From Mesobacillus subterraneus (lineage in GTDB: Bacteria > Bacillota > Bacilli > Bacillales > Cytobacillaceae), in assembly GCF_023715485.1 (NCBI RefSeq), contig NZ_JAMBOF010000007.1, positions 1 through 64,000 on the forward strand: a stretch of DNA of 64,000 nt, in the 5' to 3' direction. A program made the position numbers and the translations under genes. Below are positions 15,618 through 23,491 of the stretch, piece by piece. The notes beneath the pieces are model-generated. The model was not told the DNA's origin and did no database searches. It saw only the letters and a program-made list of their open reading frames with translations. The first letter of the stretch is position 1. Every line of letters starts with the position of its first letter.

Positions 15618-16775
15618 ATGGGAAATCAATTATTCGGTTATCGCAGAGAAAATGGAAAAGTAGGTATTCGTAATCATGTCATCATTTTACCAGTGGATGA
15701 TATTTCTAATGCAGCTTGTGAAGCAGTTGCGAGGCAAATTCAAGGGACAATGGCACTGCCTCATGCCTATGGCCGGCTTCAGTATGGACCGGATTTGGAC
15801 CTTCATTTCAGGACGATGATTGGAATTGGTTCCAATCCTAACGTAGCCGCAGTAGTGGTAATCGGTATCGAGGAAAACTGGTCCAAGCTGATCGCTGATG
15901 GAATAGCAGAGACAGGAAAGCCAGTCTCGTATTTCTCTATTGAAGGGAATGGGGATTTGGAGATCATCCGACAGGCTTCATGGAAAGCTAAGGAATATGT
16001 ACAATGGGCATCAGAGCTGCAAAAGGAACCGATCGAACTGAGCGATTTGACTGTGAGCATTAAATGTGGCGAGTCCGATACAACAACAGGATTAGGTTCA
16101 TGTCCAACAGTTTCGCAGGCAGTCGATCGTCTGGTGGATGCAGGAGCAACAGTATTTTTTGGTGAAACATCAGAGCTGACAGGCGGAGAGCATCTTATCT
16201 ATAACCGCATGGCAACAGATGAATTAAAGGATAAGTTCATGGGTATCTATGAAAATTATGTTGGGGAAATAGAATCAAAAGGTGTAGACCTGCTTGGTTC
16301 CCAGCCGACACAGGGCAATATTGCTGGAGGGCTTTCCACTATTGAGGAAAAAGCGTTAGGTAATATTGCTAAAACAGGAACAAAAGAGGTAATTGGTGTT
16401 CTTGATCCTGCGGAGAAACCTCTAAACGGGAATGGTTTATATTTCATGGATACTTCCTCAGCAGCAGCAGAGTGTATCACATTAATGGCTGCGGGCGGAG
16501 CCGTACTCCACCTATTCCCGACAGGCCAGGGCAACATTATCGGTAATCCAATTGAGCCTGTCGTGAAGATTACAGCAAATCCAGTTACCGCTGCTACGAT
16601 GAGTGAACATATCGATGTAGACGTGCAAGGTTTGCTTTCCAGGACAATTACTATAGAAGAAGCAGGGGATCAGTTAATGGATGTCATCGCCAGGACAGTC
16701 AATGGCCGTTTAACTTGCGCGGAAGCCCTGGGACATCGGGAATTTGTCATGACAAAATTATACAGAAGCGCTTAA
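15618..16775 (+). CDS. suyB: (2R)-sulfolactate sulfo-lyase beta subunit-like (UxaA C-terminal domain), copy 1
   Basis: 385 residues, the large subunit of the UxaA/GarD superfamily. The N-terminus [20 protein letters not shown] is diagnostic. Conserved cysteines and acidic residues occur in [16 protein letters not shown] and in the AAECITLM region, which probably hold an iron or iron-sulfur centre. The frame also opens at GTG 15609, but ATG 15618 has AAGG directly upstream and gives the expected start. It differs from the copy at 20529 at about 23 of 385 residues. Role: desulfonation of sulfolactate to pyruvate plus sulfite, inferred from the split subunits and neighbours. Confidence 0.7.
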   Translation: MGNQLFGYRRENGKVGIRNHVIILPVDDISNAACEAVARQIQGTMALPHAYGRLQYGPDLDLHFRTMIGIGSNPNVAAVVVIGIEENWSKLIADGIAETGKPVSYFSIEGNGDLEIIRQASWKAKEYVQWASELQKEPIELSDLTVSIKCGESDTTTGLGSCPTVSQAVDRLVDAGATVFFGETSELTGGEHLIYNRMATDELKDKFMGIYENYVGEIESKGVDLLGSQPTQGNIAGGLSTIEEKALGNIAKTGTKEVIGVLDPAEKPLNGNGLYFMDTSSAAAECITLMAAGGAVLHLFPTGQGNIIGNPIEPVVKITANPVTAATMSEHIDVDVQGLLSRTITIEEAGDQLMDVIARTVNGRLTCAEALGHREFVMTKLYRSA

Positions 16776-16782
16776 TGTGTTC

Positions 16783-16817
16783 GTTCTCCCGGCCTGTTGT
16801 GCAGGGAGAACTTTTTT
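16783..16817 (+). terminator. Intra-operon terminator between suyB and comC
   Basis: GTTCTCCC pairs perfectly with GGGAGAAC across a 13-base loop, followed by six T. It probably lowers comC expression relative to suyAB, unless comC has its own promoter. Confidence 0.75.
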
Positions 16818-16840
16818 AATCGAAAATAGGGGGTACTTTA

Positions 16841-17911
16841 ATGCCTAGATACAAAGCAGAAGAATTGGTAACCTTTTGTTCTGATCTCTTGACGAAAATA
16901 GGAATGAGCAGTGAAAATTCAGCCATCGTGGCAGATTCATTAATTAAGGCCAACCTTGAAGGAGTAGACAGCCACGGGATAAGCAGGCTGCCGATTTATA
17001 TTAAAAGGTTTTTGGATAAAAGAATCAATCTGGAACCACAGATAGACTTTGATCAAAAAAGTCCTTCTGTACTAGTTGTTGACGGGGATAACGGACTTGG
17101 CCATGTTGTCAGCTATAAAGCTGTAAAGAAAGGGTTCGATATGGCAAAGAACTCGGGCATATCTGCGATTGCTGTTAAAAATAGCAATCATTTTGGCACC
17201 GCCTCATATTTCTGCCAATTAGCGTGTAATGAAAATTTAGCTTGTATTGCTTTTACCAATTCACCGCCTGGCATTGCACCCTGGGGAGGTAAAAGCGCTT
17301 TTTATGGAACGAATCCGATCGCTTTTGGATTCCCTACTGGGAATGATGTACCAGTTATTATTGATTTATCAACAAGTATTGTCGCAAGAGGGAAAATCAT
17401 CTTTGCTGAAAAACAGGGTACCAGGATTCCAGAAGGATGGGCCATAGATGAAAACGGTTATCCAACTACAGATCCAGGAGAAGCGCTTAAGGGTTCTGTT
17501 CTTCCCATGGGAGGAGCAAAGGGAGCTGCTCTGGCTATGGCTGTGGAGATATTAACGGGTGTGTTATCCGGAGCCGCTTTTGGGCCTAATGTCAAAAATA
17601 TATATAATGAAAAAGAAGAGGGCAATGCGAATGTTGGGCACTTTTTTATCATTATTGATATCGAAAAATTTATGGACTTGAACTCATTCTTTCATTCAAT
17701 TAATGATTTGATTAAGGAAATGAAACTGGTCCCTTCCAGGCCGGAGATTGAGGATATCAGGTATCCCGGAGAGAGAAGGAAAAGTGCAGCAGATCAAGGA
17801 AGAATAAACGGGATTGAGTTATCAGGGAATGTAGAAAAGGAATTAAGCATGCTTGGAGAGGCCTATAATGTCTTTTTTCCGAGTTGTATAGAAAAGAGTG
17901 CCGCTTTATAA
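16841..17911 (+). CDS. comC: Ldh_2/ComC-type NAD(P)-dependent dehydrogenase, probably (R)-sulfolactate dehydrogenase
   Basis: 356 residues of the malate/L-lactate dehydrogenase (Ldh_2) family, unrelated to classical LDH. Family motifs are visible: GVDSHGISRLPIY (H45, R49), NSNHFGTASYF (catalytic H117) and the GTNPIAFGFP stretch. ComC reduces sulfopyruvate to (R)-sulfolactate. With SlcC this would racemise (S)- to (R)-sulfolactate, the substrate of SuyAB. GGGGG precedes the ATG. The gene lies downstream of a terminator hairpin and is convergent with the GntR gene across a shared terminator. A malate or other 2-hydroxyacid enzyme is the alternative. Confidence 0.7.
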   Translation: MPRYKAEELVTFCSDLLTKIGMSSENSAIVADSLIKANLEGVDSHGISRLPIYIKRFLDKRINLEPQIDFDQKSPSVLVVDGDNGLGHVVSYKAVKKGFDMAKNSGISAIAVKNSNHFGTASYFCQLACNENLACIAFTNSPPGIAPWGGKSAFYGTNPIAFGFPTGNDVPVIIDLSTSIVARGKIIFAEKQGTRIPEGWAIDENGYPTTDPGEALKGSVLPMGGAKGAALAMAVEILTGVLSGAAFGPNVKNIYNEKEEGNANVGHFFIIIDIEKFMDLNSFFHSINDLIKEMKLVPSRPEIEDIRYPGERRKSAADQGRINGIELSGNVEKELSMLGEAYNVFFPSCIEKSAAL

Positions 17912-17917
17912 ATAAAG

Positions 17918-17965
17918 AAAAGGCTGTGTGGTTAAGGATTACTCCTTTCTCACACAGCCTTTTTG
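17918..17965. terminator. Bidirectional terminator between comC and gntR
   Basis: AAAAGGCTGTGTG (17918-17930) pairs perfectly with CACACAGCCTTTT (17951-17963), serving both convergent genes. Confidence 0.85.
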
Positions 17966-18658
17966 TTATTTTGCGATATTATTATTTGTTATTGAGCGTT
18001 CAACACTTTCTAGATGCTCTCTCATATATCTTTGTGCCTGAATGACATCCTTCTTTTTAATTGCTTCTAAGATCTTATTGTGTTCTTTGACAGATTGAAT
18101 CGACCTGCCTGGGATTTGAACAGACTTTGTTCTGGACTCAGACAATAGATCAATTAAATAATACATGATTCTGATCAATACCATATTTTTAGAATAATTG
18201 GTGATCGTTAAATGAAATTTATGGTCTAAGTCAGATAGTCTGTCATGATTGTTGTTTTTGGCAGCTTCCTTTGCTTCTTTAACTATCTCTTCCAGTTCAC
18301 TAAAATCATCAGTATCCGAATTTTCTATAGCCCATTTTACGGTTGATTCCTCTAGGATTTTACGTACCGCGAAGAAGTCTTTAATCTGGTCTGTGGAAAC
18401 AAAAAACGCCTCGGCCATTTTTTGCATTTGCTGTTCAGGAGAAGCAACAAATACACCTGTTCCATGCTTTGCAGTCAAATAGCCATAAGCCTCAAGAATT
18501 TTATAGGCTTCTCTTACTGTGTTTCTGCTTACAGAAAGCTCTATGGCCATATCTCTTTCTCCCGGAATTCTTTGGCCGGCCGTAAAGACTCCATCATGGA
18601 TTTTTTTCTTAATACTGTCTGCAACTTGTTCTGAAACACCTTTCCGGTTAAATTGCAT
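17966..18658 (-). CDS. GntR-family regulator, FadR subfamily (putative sulfolactate regulator)
   Basis: 230 residues from the ATG at 18658, which has AGAGG about ten bases upstream; the frame is open to a TTG at 18697. The N-terminal winged helix (about 10-70) contains IPGERDMAIELSVSRNTVREA, and the C-terminal helical FCD ligand domain has ADLDHKFH-like metal-binding character (SDLDHKFHLTITNYS) and EHNKILEAI. It lies between the two suyAB clusters. The shared 21-bp dyads at 14246, 20004 and 20158 are the likely targets. The effector is presumably sulfolactate or sulfopyruvate. Confidence 0.85.
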   Translation of the reverse strand: MQFNRKGVSEQVADSIKKKIHDGVFTAGQRIPGERDMAIELSVSRNTVREAYKILEAYGYLTAKHGTGVFVASPEQQMQKMAEAFFVSTDQIKDFFAVRKILEESTVKWAIENSDTDDFSELEEIVKEAKEAAKNNNHDRLSDLDHKFHLTITNYSKNMVLIRIMYYLIDLLSESRTKSVQIPGRSIQSVKEHNKILEAIKKKDVIQAQRYMREHLESVERSITNNNIAK

Positions 18659-18834
18659 TGCGCACAATCCTCTCAAAACGCGATTTTTATTTATCAAATC
18701 ATTTCGCGGGATATGATGTTTAATGTCGTAATTTGCTGAATATCTAGTTTTATTAAAGCACGATAAAATGCAGCAGGCAAATGCTAATCTTTTATATATT
18801 TATATATCAATATAGTAGAAGGTATTATGATTTA

Positions 18835-19911
18835 TTAAAAGATTTTAGTAATCAATATTCCAAGGAAGATTAAAGACACAGAACCTGCTATACCAGTGAA
18901 TATAACCTTACTGTTTAGGTTTTTGAATTCTGCAAAATTCACGCCTAACCCCAAACCTGCCATAGCCATGGAAAGAAGAAATACACTAGAATCAATTAGT
19001 CCACTTGTAAGTAGAGGCGGCAGTAAACCAATTGTGTTTACCAGGCACATAGCTAAAAATCCAAATATAAACCATGGAACAGGAAGGTTTTTTAACGTCA
19101 TTCTTTCATCAGAAACGGAATCTTTTTTATAAAAGTAGGCCAGTATAAGTGCAACTGGTATCAACAGGGCAACACGCCCTAACTTTACTAGAATAGCAGT
19201 ATCGCTGCTTTCCGCTCCCCCTGGTACTGCAGCTGCGATGACATGTGCCAGCTCATGTAAGGTAGAGCCGGTTAATAGGCCGTAATCATATGAATTCATG
19301 TCCAGGTAAGGATATAGAAATGAGTAAATGATAGTGACAACAGTACCGGCAATCGCAATGAATGCTACTGAGATAGCAGTTAGTTCTTTTCTTGCGCCTA
19401 TTAACGGAGCTACAGCGACAATTGCGGCAGCACCACACACTGCTGTTCCAACTGCAATAAGGGCAGAAAGGTGCTTATCGATAGAAAGGAGTTTTCCGAT
19501 ATAGAGCATTACCGAGAGAGTAAAGGCAATCACAGCAATATCAATTATTATAATTGAATACCCAGCTGATATAATTTGTTCAAAGTTAAGCCGGAGGCCC
19601 ATTAAAATGATTCCTGCACGAAGGAGGATTTTACTGCTAAAGGTAATGCCAGCCTGGCTATTTTCCGGGATGCCCATTAATCCTTTCCAGGCCATTCCCA
19701 GGATTATTGATATGATCATTACACCCATAACTGAAAAAAAAGGCAGTCTGGCTAACGACCCTGCTAAAACAGCCAAAACGGCCGTTAAAATAACTCCCTT
19801 TATCCACCCTGTGCGATTTCCCAAAGCTTTTTTCATTCTTAAGATTAGAATTTTTGTTGGAGTTAACTGTTCTATTTCATTTTTTTGCTTCCTGGCTCCT
19901 GTCATGCTCAA
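18835..19911 (-). CDS. UPF0324/YeiH-family anion exporter, probable sulfite exporter (CuyZ/SuyZ-like)
   Basis: 358 residues with about ten hydrophobic helices. The family block GTAVCGAAAIVAVAPLIGA and the HELAHVIAAA motif identify PF03601 (putative sulfate/sulfite exporters). Members called CuyZ or SuyZ accompany sulfonate desulfonation genes and remove the toxic sulfite. The start is TTG 19911 with GGGGG seven bases upstream; ATG 19905 is possible. It is divergent from the second suyA, and each side has its own dyad (20004 and 20158). Confidence 0.8.
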   Translation of the reverse strand: MSMTGARKQKNEIEQLTPTKILILRMKKALGNRTGWIKGVILTAVLAVLAGSLARLPFFSVMGVMIISIILGMAWKGLMGIPENSQAGITFSSKILLRAGIILMGLRLNFEQIISAGYSIIIIDIAVIAFTLSVMLYIGKLLSIDKHLSALIAVGTAVCGAAAIVAVAPLIGARKELTAISVAFIAIAGTVVTIIYSFLYPYLDMNSYDYGLLTGSTLHELAHVIAAAVPGGAESSDTAILVKLGRVALLIPVALILAYFYKKDSVSDERMTLKNLPVPWFIFGFLAMCLVNTIGLLPPLLTSGLIDSSVFLLSMAMAGLGLGVNFAEFKNLNSKVIFTGIAGSVSLIFLGILITKIF

Positions 19912-20003
19912 AGAAGTTCCCCCTTATTAAAAGACTATGTAGTATGTGGTTCCTGATTTCCTTTCAACAAAATTTCTTTCCACGACGTAATTAAATGCAA
20001 TAA

Positions 20004-20024
20004 TTGGTTTAGTGACCCAACCAA
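20004..20024 (-). promoter_or_regulatory. GntR-type operator 2 (exporter promoter)
   Basis: TTGGTT-N9-AACCAA is a perfect outer dyad. On the minus strand its centre GGGTCACT is identical to the other two sites. It lies 93 bp from the exporter start. Confidence 0.75.
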
Positions 20025-20157
20025 TTCATTAATATTAAAACATTTTTTTTACAGATCAGCAAGATGTTTTAGAGAATTAACATTGAAAATTAAAAAAATA
20101 AAAAATATTCAAAAAACAGTTGCGTGCGAAAAAAATGCGTGCTTTACTATAAATATA

Positions 20158-20178
20158 TTGGTTGGGTCACTCGACCAA
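20158..20178 (+). promoter_or_regulatory. GntR-type operator 3 (suyA2 promoter)
   Basis: TTGGTTGGGTCACTCGACCA followed by A: the same dyad with one mismatch in the right arm, 19 bp upstream of the start codon and just after an AT-rich TATAAAT element. Confidence 0.75.
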
Positions 20179-20196
20179 AAGAATGGGGGTTTCTTA

Positions 20197-20526
20197 ATGA
20201 GCAGTTCTGCACAGAAAGTTTCAGTAGCTGATGAGAGGCAAACAAGTACTCACAAATTTCTAATTCATGAGAAGGGGGATCATGTAGGTGTGGCTACCTC
20301 GCCGATTAAGGAAGGCGAAAAAGTAACCGGGATTTTCATGAACGATAATACAGAAGTCGAGCTGGTGGCAAATGGTGACATCCCGCTGGGACATAAGATT
20401 GCTCTTGTGGACTTAGGAGAAGGTCAACCGGTGCTTAAATATGGAATTCAGATTGGGCTGACTACCCAAGTATGGAAGCCAGGGGACTATGTACACACTC
20501 ACAATATTAAAACGGCGAGGTGGTAA
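20197..20526 (+). CDS. suyA: (2R)-sulfolactate sulfo-lyase alpha subunit-like, copy 2
   Basis: 109 residues from ATG 20197 (GGGGG eight bases before it; the frame is open further upstream through the operator). The same SAF domain as copy 1, with [31 protein letters not shown] and GDYVHTHN conserved. Differences from copy 1 cluster in the N-terminal ten residues and in exposed positions, while the DNA differs mostly at third codon positions. The suyA/suyB junction (ACGGCGAGGTGGTAAGGATGG) is identical in both copies. It is under its own operator, divergent from the exporter. Confidence 0.7.
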   Translation: MSSSAQKVSVADERQTSTHKFLIHEKGDHVGVATSPIKEGEKVTGIFMNDNTEVELVANGDIPLGHKIALVDLGEGQPVLKYGIQIGLTTQVWKPGDYVHTHNIKTARW

Positions 20527-20528
20527 GG

Positions 20529-21686
20529 ATGGAACAAAGATTGTATGGATATCGCAGAGAAAATGGAAAAGTGGGAGTAAGAAACCATGTCATCATCTTA
20601 CCGGTTGATGATATTTCAAACGCAGCATGTGAGGCAGTGGCAAGACAAATCCAGGGAACTATGGCCCTGCCGCATGCATATGGCAGGCTCCAATATGGCC
20701 CGGATCTTGATTTGCATTTTAGGACAATGATTGGGATTGGTTCTAATCCTAACGTGGCAGCAGTTGTTGTGATTGGTATTGAAGAGAACTGGTCCAAGCT
20801 AATTGCAGATGGTATCGCTAAAACTGGAAAGCCAGTCTCATATTTTTCCATCGAAGGAAATGGTGATCTCGAAACAATAAGGAGAGCATCCTGGAAGGCG
20901 AAGGAATATGTACAGTGGGCTTCTGAACTACAAAAAGAACCTATTGAGCTGAAGGACCTGACGATTAGTATAAAATGCGGTGAGTCTGATACAACAACAG
21001 GTCTAGGTTCGTGCCCTACAGTTTCACAAGCTGTTGACCGGCTGTTGGATGCCGGAGCAACTGTATTCTTTGGAGAAACCTCAGAATTAACTGGAGGAGA
21101 GCATCTTATTTATAACAGGATGGCAACCGATGAGCTAAAAGAAAAGTTCATGAGGATTTATGACAACTATGTGGGAGAGATTGAATCCAAAGGAGTAGAC
21201 CTGCTTGGCTCCCAGCCAACCCAGGGCAACATTGCCGGAGGATTATCAACTATTGAAGAAAAAGCGTTAGGTAACATTGCTAAAACGGGTACAAAAGAGG
21301 TCATCGGAGTATTGGATCCAGCAGAAAGCCCGGAGAACGGTAGCGGACTATATTTTATGGACACTTCATCTGCGGCAGCAGAGTGCATCACTTTGATGGC
21401 AGCAGGAGGAGCAGTACTCCATCTGTTCCCAACTGGGCAAGGCAACATCATTGGCAACCCAATAGAACCAGTTGTGAAGATTACAGCGAATCCTATCACT
21501 GCTGGTACGATGAGTGAGCATATCGACGTGGATGTGCAGGGACTTCTATCACGCAGCATTACCCTGGAGGAAGCCGGGGACCAGCTTATGGAAGTCATCG
21601 CACGAACAGTAAATGGAAGATTGACATGTGCTGAAGCATTGGGACACAAGGAATTTGTTATGACTAAATTATATCGTAGTGCTTAA
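20529..21686 (+). CDS. suyB: (2R)-sulfolactate sulfo-lyase beta subunit-like, copy 2
   Basis: 385 residues, about 94% identical to copy 1 by eye (23 differences, mostly conservative such as I/V, D/E and K/R). All motif residues of copy 1 are kept, including [26 protein letters not shown] and AAECITLM. The nucleotide sequences have diverged strongly at synonymous sites, so this is not a recent duplication and both copies look to be under selection. The ATG at 20529 is one of two in-frame options, as in copy 1. The TRAP transporter genes follow 204 bp later. Confidence 0.7.
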   Translation: MEQRLYGYRRENGKVGVRNHVIILPVDDISNAACEAVARQIQGTMALPHAYGRLQYGPDLDLHFRTMIGIGSNPNVAAVVVIGIEENWSKLIADGIAKTGKPVSYFSIEGNGDLETIRRASWKAKEYVQWASELQKEPIELKDLTISIKCGESDTTTGLGSCPTVSQAVDRLLDAGATVFFGETSELTGGEHLIYNRMATDELKEKFMRIYDNYVGEIESKGVDLLGSQPTQGNIAGGLSTIEEKALGNIAKTGTKEVIGVLDPAESPENGSGLYFMDTSSAAAECITLMAAGGAVLHLFPTGQGNIIGNPIEPVVKITANPITAGTMSEHIDVDVQGLLSRSITLEEAGDQLMEVIARTVNGRLTCAEALGHKEFVMTKLYRSA

Positions 21687-21708
21687 AGAAAAATTGTTTA
21701 ATAGTCTT

Positions 21709-21743
21709 AGCGGTGGAATAAGTATCAAATTCCACTGCTTCTA
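21709..21743 (+). terminator. Weak terminator after suyB2
   Basis: AGCGGTGGAAT pairs with ATTCCACTGCT (one mismatch) but the following TTCTATT is not a strong U-run. Partial read-through into the TRAP genes is likely. Confidence 0.5.
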
Positions 21744-21854
21744 TTAAACTTCTTTATGGGTTAAATTGACTGAATAGTTAGAATAGTATTGTTATCTTCT
21801 TCCTTATATGATAGTTTAAATAAAATATTGCTTCTGATTTTTTTATCCTTAATA

Positions 21855-21868
21855 TGTAAGGGCTTACA
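21855..21868 (+). promoter_or_regulatory. cre-like site before the TRAP operon
   Basis: TGTAAG-GG-CTTACA is a perfect dyad that differs from the ideal cre TGTAAGCGCTTACA at one central base. It lies about 20 bp before the dctP start. CcpA-mediated carbon catabolite repression is inferred. Confidence 0.45.
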
Positions 21869-21889
21869 TTTATAAAGGAGAGGGCCGAC

Positions 21890-22885
21890 TTGAAAAATTA
21901 TTTAACTATATTGATAGTACTTATCTTGATAACTTTAAGTGGATGCTCAAATGCAGTTTCAGGAGAAGAAACAAAAGCAGAATATGTTCTTCGGTTAGGA
22001 CACTTACAAACTGAAACTCATCCATACCAACAAGGTGCACTTAAGTTTAAAGAGTTAGTTGAAAAAAATTCCAATGGGAGAATCCGGATTGATATTTTTC
22101 CAAGCAGCCAATTGGGAAACGGGCGAGATCAGATTGAAGGCGCACAAATAGGTTCCATTCATTTTCATATCGGTTCTGTTGCTCCTGTAACCAATTTTGC
22201 CCCCAAATTTAACCTTTTGAATTTACCGTATCTATTTGAAAGTCGTGAACATGCCTTCAGAGTGCTGGATGGAGAAATTGGCAAAGAAATATCAACCGGA
22301 TTAGAGAATAAAGGTCTTATTAATCTGGGCTATATGGAAAATGGCTGGAGACATATGACGAATAATAAAAAAGCGATAAAAACAGCACAGGATGCAGCGA
22401 ATTTAAAGCTGCGCGTACAAGAGTCACCTCCTTACATTTCATTTATTAAAGCTCTTGGTTCCACCCCTGTACCTATTCCTTTCGGAGAATTATATACAGC
22501 ACTAGAACAGAAGGTTGTGGATGGTCAAGAAAATCCACTTGCCCAAATTTACTTAAATAAATTTCATGAAGTTCAAGGCCATCTCACATTAACCGCACAC
22601 AATTATGATGCAGCTATTCTTTTAATGAGCAAGACTACCTTCGATACATTACCTGAAGATCTCCAAAAAGTTATTCTCGATGCTTCAAAAGAAGCAATTC
22701 AGCATGAAAGAAAAGTCGCAATGGAAGAAGAAAATAAACTATTAGAGCAGCTTAAAGCCACTGATATAGAAATAGAAGAAAATCCTGATTTGGAATCATT
22801 CCGAAAAGCAGTCGAGCCCGTCTATAAGGAATTTGAAAAAAGCCTAGGCAAGGATTTAATACAGAAAGTTAAAGATATGAAATAA
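21890..22885 (+). CDS. dctP: TRAP transporter substrate-binding lipoprotein (DctP family)
   Basis: 331 residues. The signal peptide has lipobox LSGC with the lipidated cysteine at 19. The mature protein is a DctP-type binder: LRLGHLQTETHPYQQGA at the start, FPSSQLGNGRDQIEGAQIG, and the substrate-contact and family block KLRVQESPPYISFIKALG with PFGELYTALEQKVVDGQENP. The start is TTG with GGAGAGG before it. It delivers a carboxylate- or sulfonate-containing solute to the DctQM pair encoded next. Position after suyAB points to sulfolactate or a related C3 sulfonate as ligand. Confidence 0.85.
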   Translation: MKNYLTILIVLILITLSGCSNAVSGEETKAEYVLRLGHLQTETHPYQQGALKFKELVEKNSNGRIRIDIFPSSQLGNGRDQIEGAQIGSIHFHIGSVAPVTNFAPKFNLLNLPYLFESREHAFRVLDGEIGKEISTGLENKGLINLGYMENGWRHMTNNKKAIKTAQDAANLKLRVQESPPYISFIKALGSTPVPIPFGELYTALEQKVVDGQENPLAQIYLNKFHEVQGHLTLTAHNYDAAILLMSKTTFDTLPEDLQKVILDASKEAIQHERKVAMEEENKLLEQLKATDIEIEENPDLESFRKAVEPVYKEFEKSLGKDLIQKVKDMK

Positions 22886-22897
22886 GGAGATGAGGAA

Positions 22898-23476
22898 ATG
22901 AAAAATAATTTTCAAAAGTTAAGTTCAAAAATTGATGGCATTTCCCGATCGGTCATCATTTTCTTATTTGCACTTGCTTTCATTTGTACCGTTTACCAGG
23001 TGTTTTCTCGTTTTGTATTACAAAGTTCAGTAACGAAGGAACTCCTGCCATTCATCGATTTTTCTATTTTCAATTTCACCTGGATAGAGGAGTTAATTCG
23101 TTATTTATTTGTTTGGATTGTCTTCCTTGGTATTGGAACAGTTTATAAACACAATGGCCATGCAAAAGTAGAAATATTGATAAATGTTTTATCCGAGAAA
23201 TGGAAAAATAGATTGCTAAGTTTAATTGAGGTCATTAATGTTGGATTGTTTATATTTCTGTCTATTTTCGGTTTAAGAATCCTTAAGTTTACAACTCTTC
23301 AAATTTCCCCTTCTTTAGGACTTAATATGACATTCGTTTACGTGGCAGTCCTGTTAAGTTCATTAATTTGTATGGTACATTCGTTCGCGCGTTTATTTGA
23401 AATTCTTTCAAAGGCAGATACTAGAATACCACTGAATAATGTTGAAGTTATTCCAGAAAACACAAATATGGGCTAA
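22898..23476 (+). CDS. dctQ: TRAP transporter small membrane subunit (DctQ family)
   Basis: 192 residues with four hydrophobic helices (about 17-38, 58-82, 103-126 and 145-165). WIEELIRYLFVWIVFLG after helix two is the DctQ signature. It forms the membrane complex with DctM and docks the binding protein. The start lies 10 bp after the dctP stop with AAGGAGATGAGG upstream. A normal-length, separate Q subunit. Confidence 0.85.
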   Translation: MKNNFQKLSSKIDGISRSVIIFLFALAFICTVYQVFSRFVLQSSVTKELLPFIDFSIFNFTWIEELIRYLFVWIVFLGIGTVYKHNGHAKVEILINVLSEKWKNRLLSLIEVINVGLFIFLSIFGLRILKFTTLQISPSLGLNMTFVYVAVLLSSLICMVHSFARLFEILSKADTRIPLNNVEVIPENTNMG

Positions 23477-23491
23477 GGAAGTGAAACTAAG

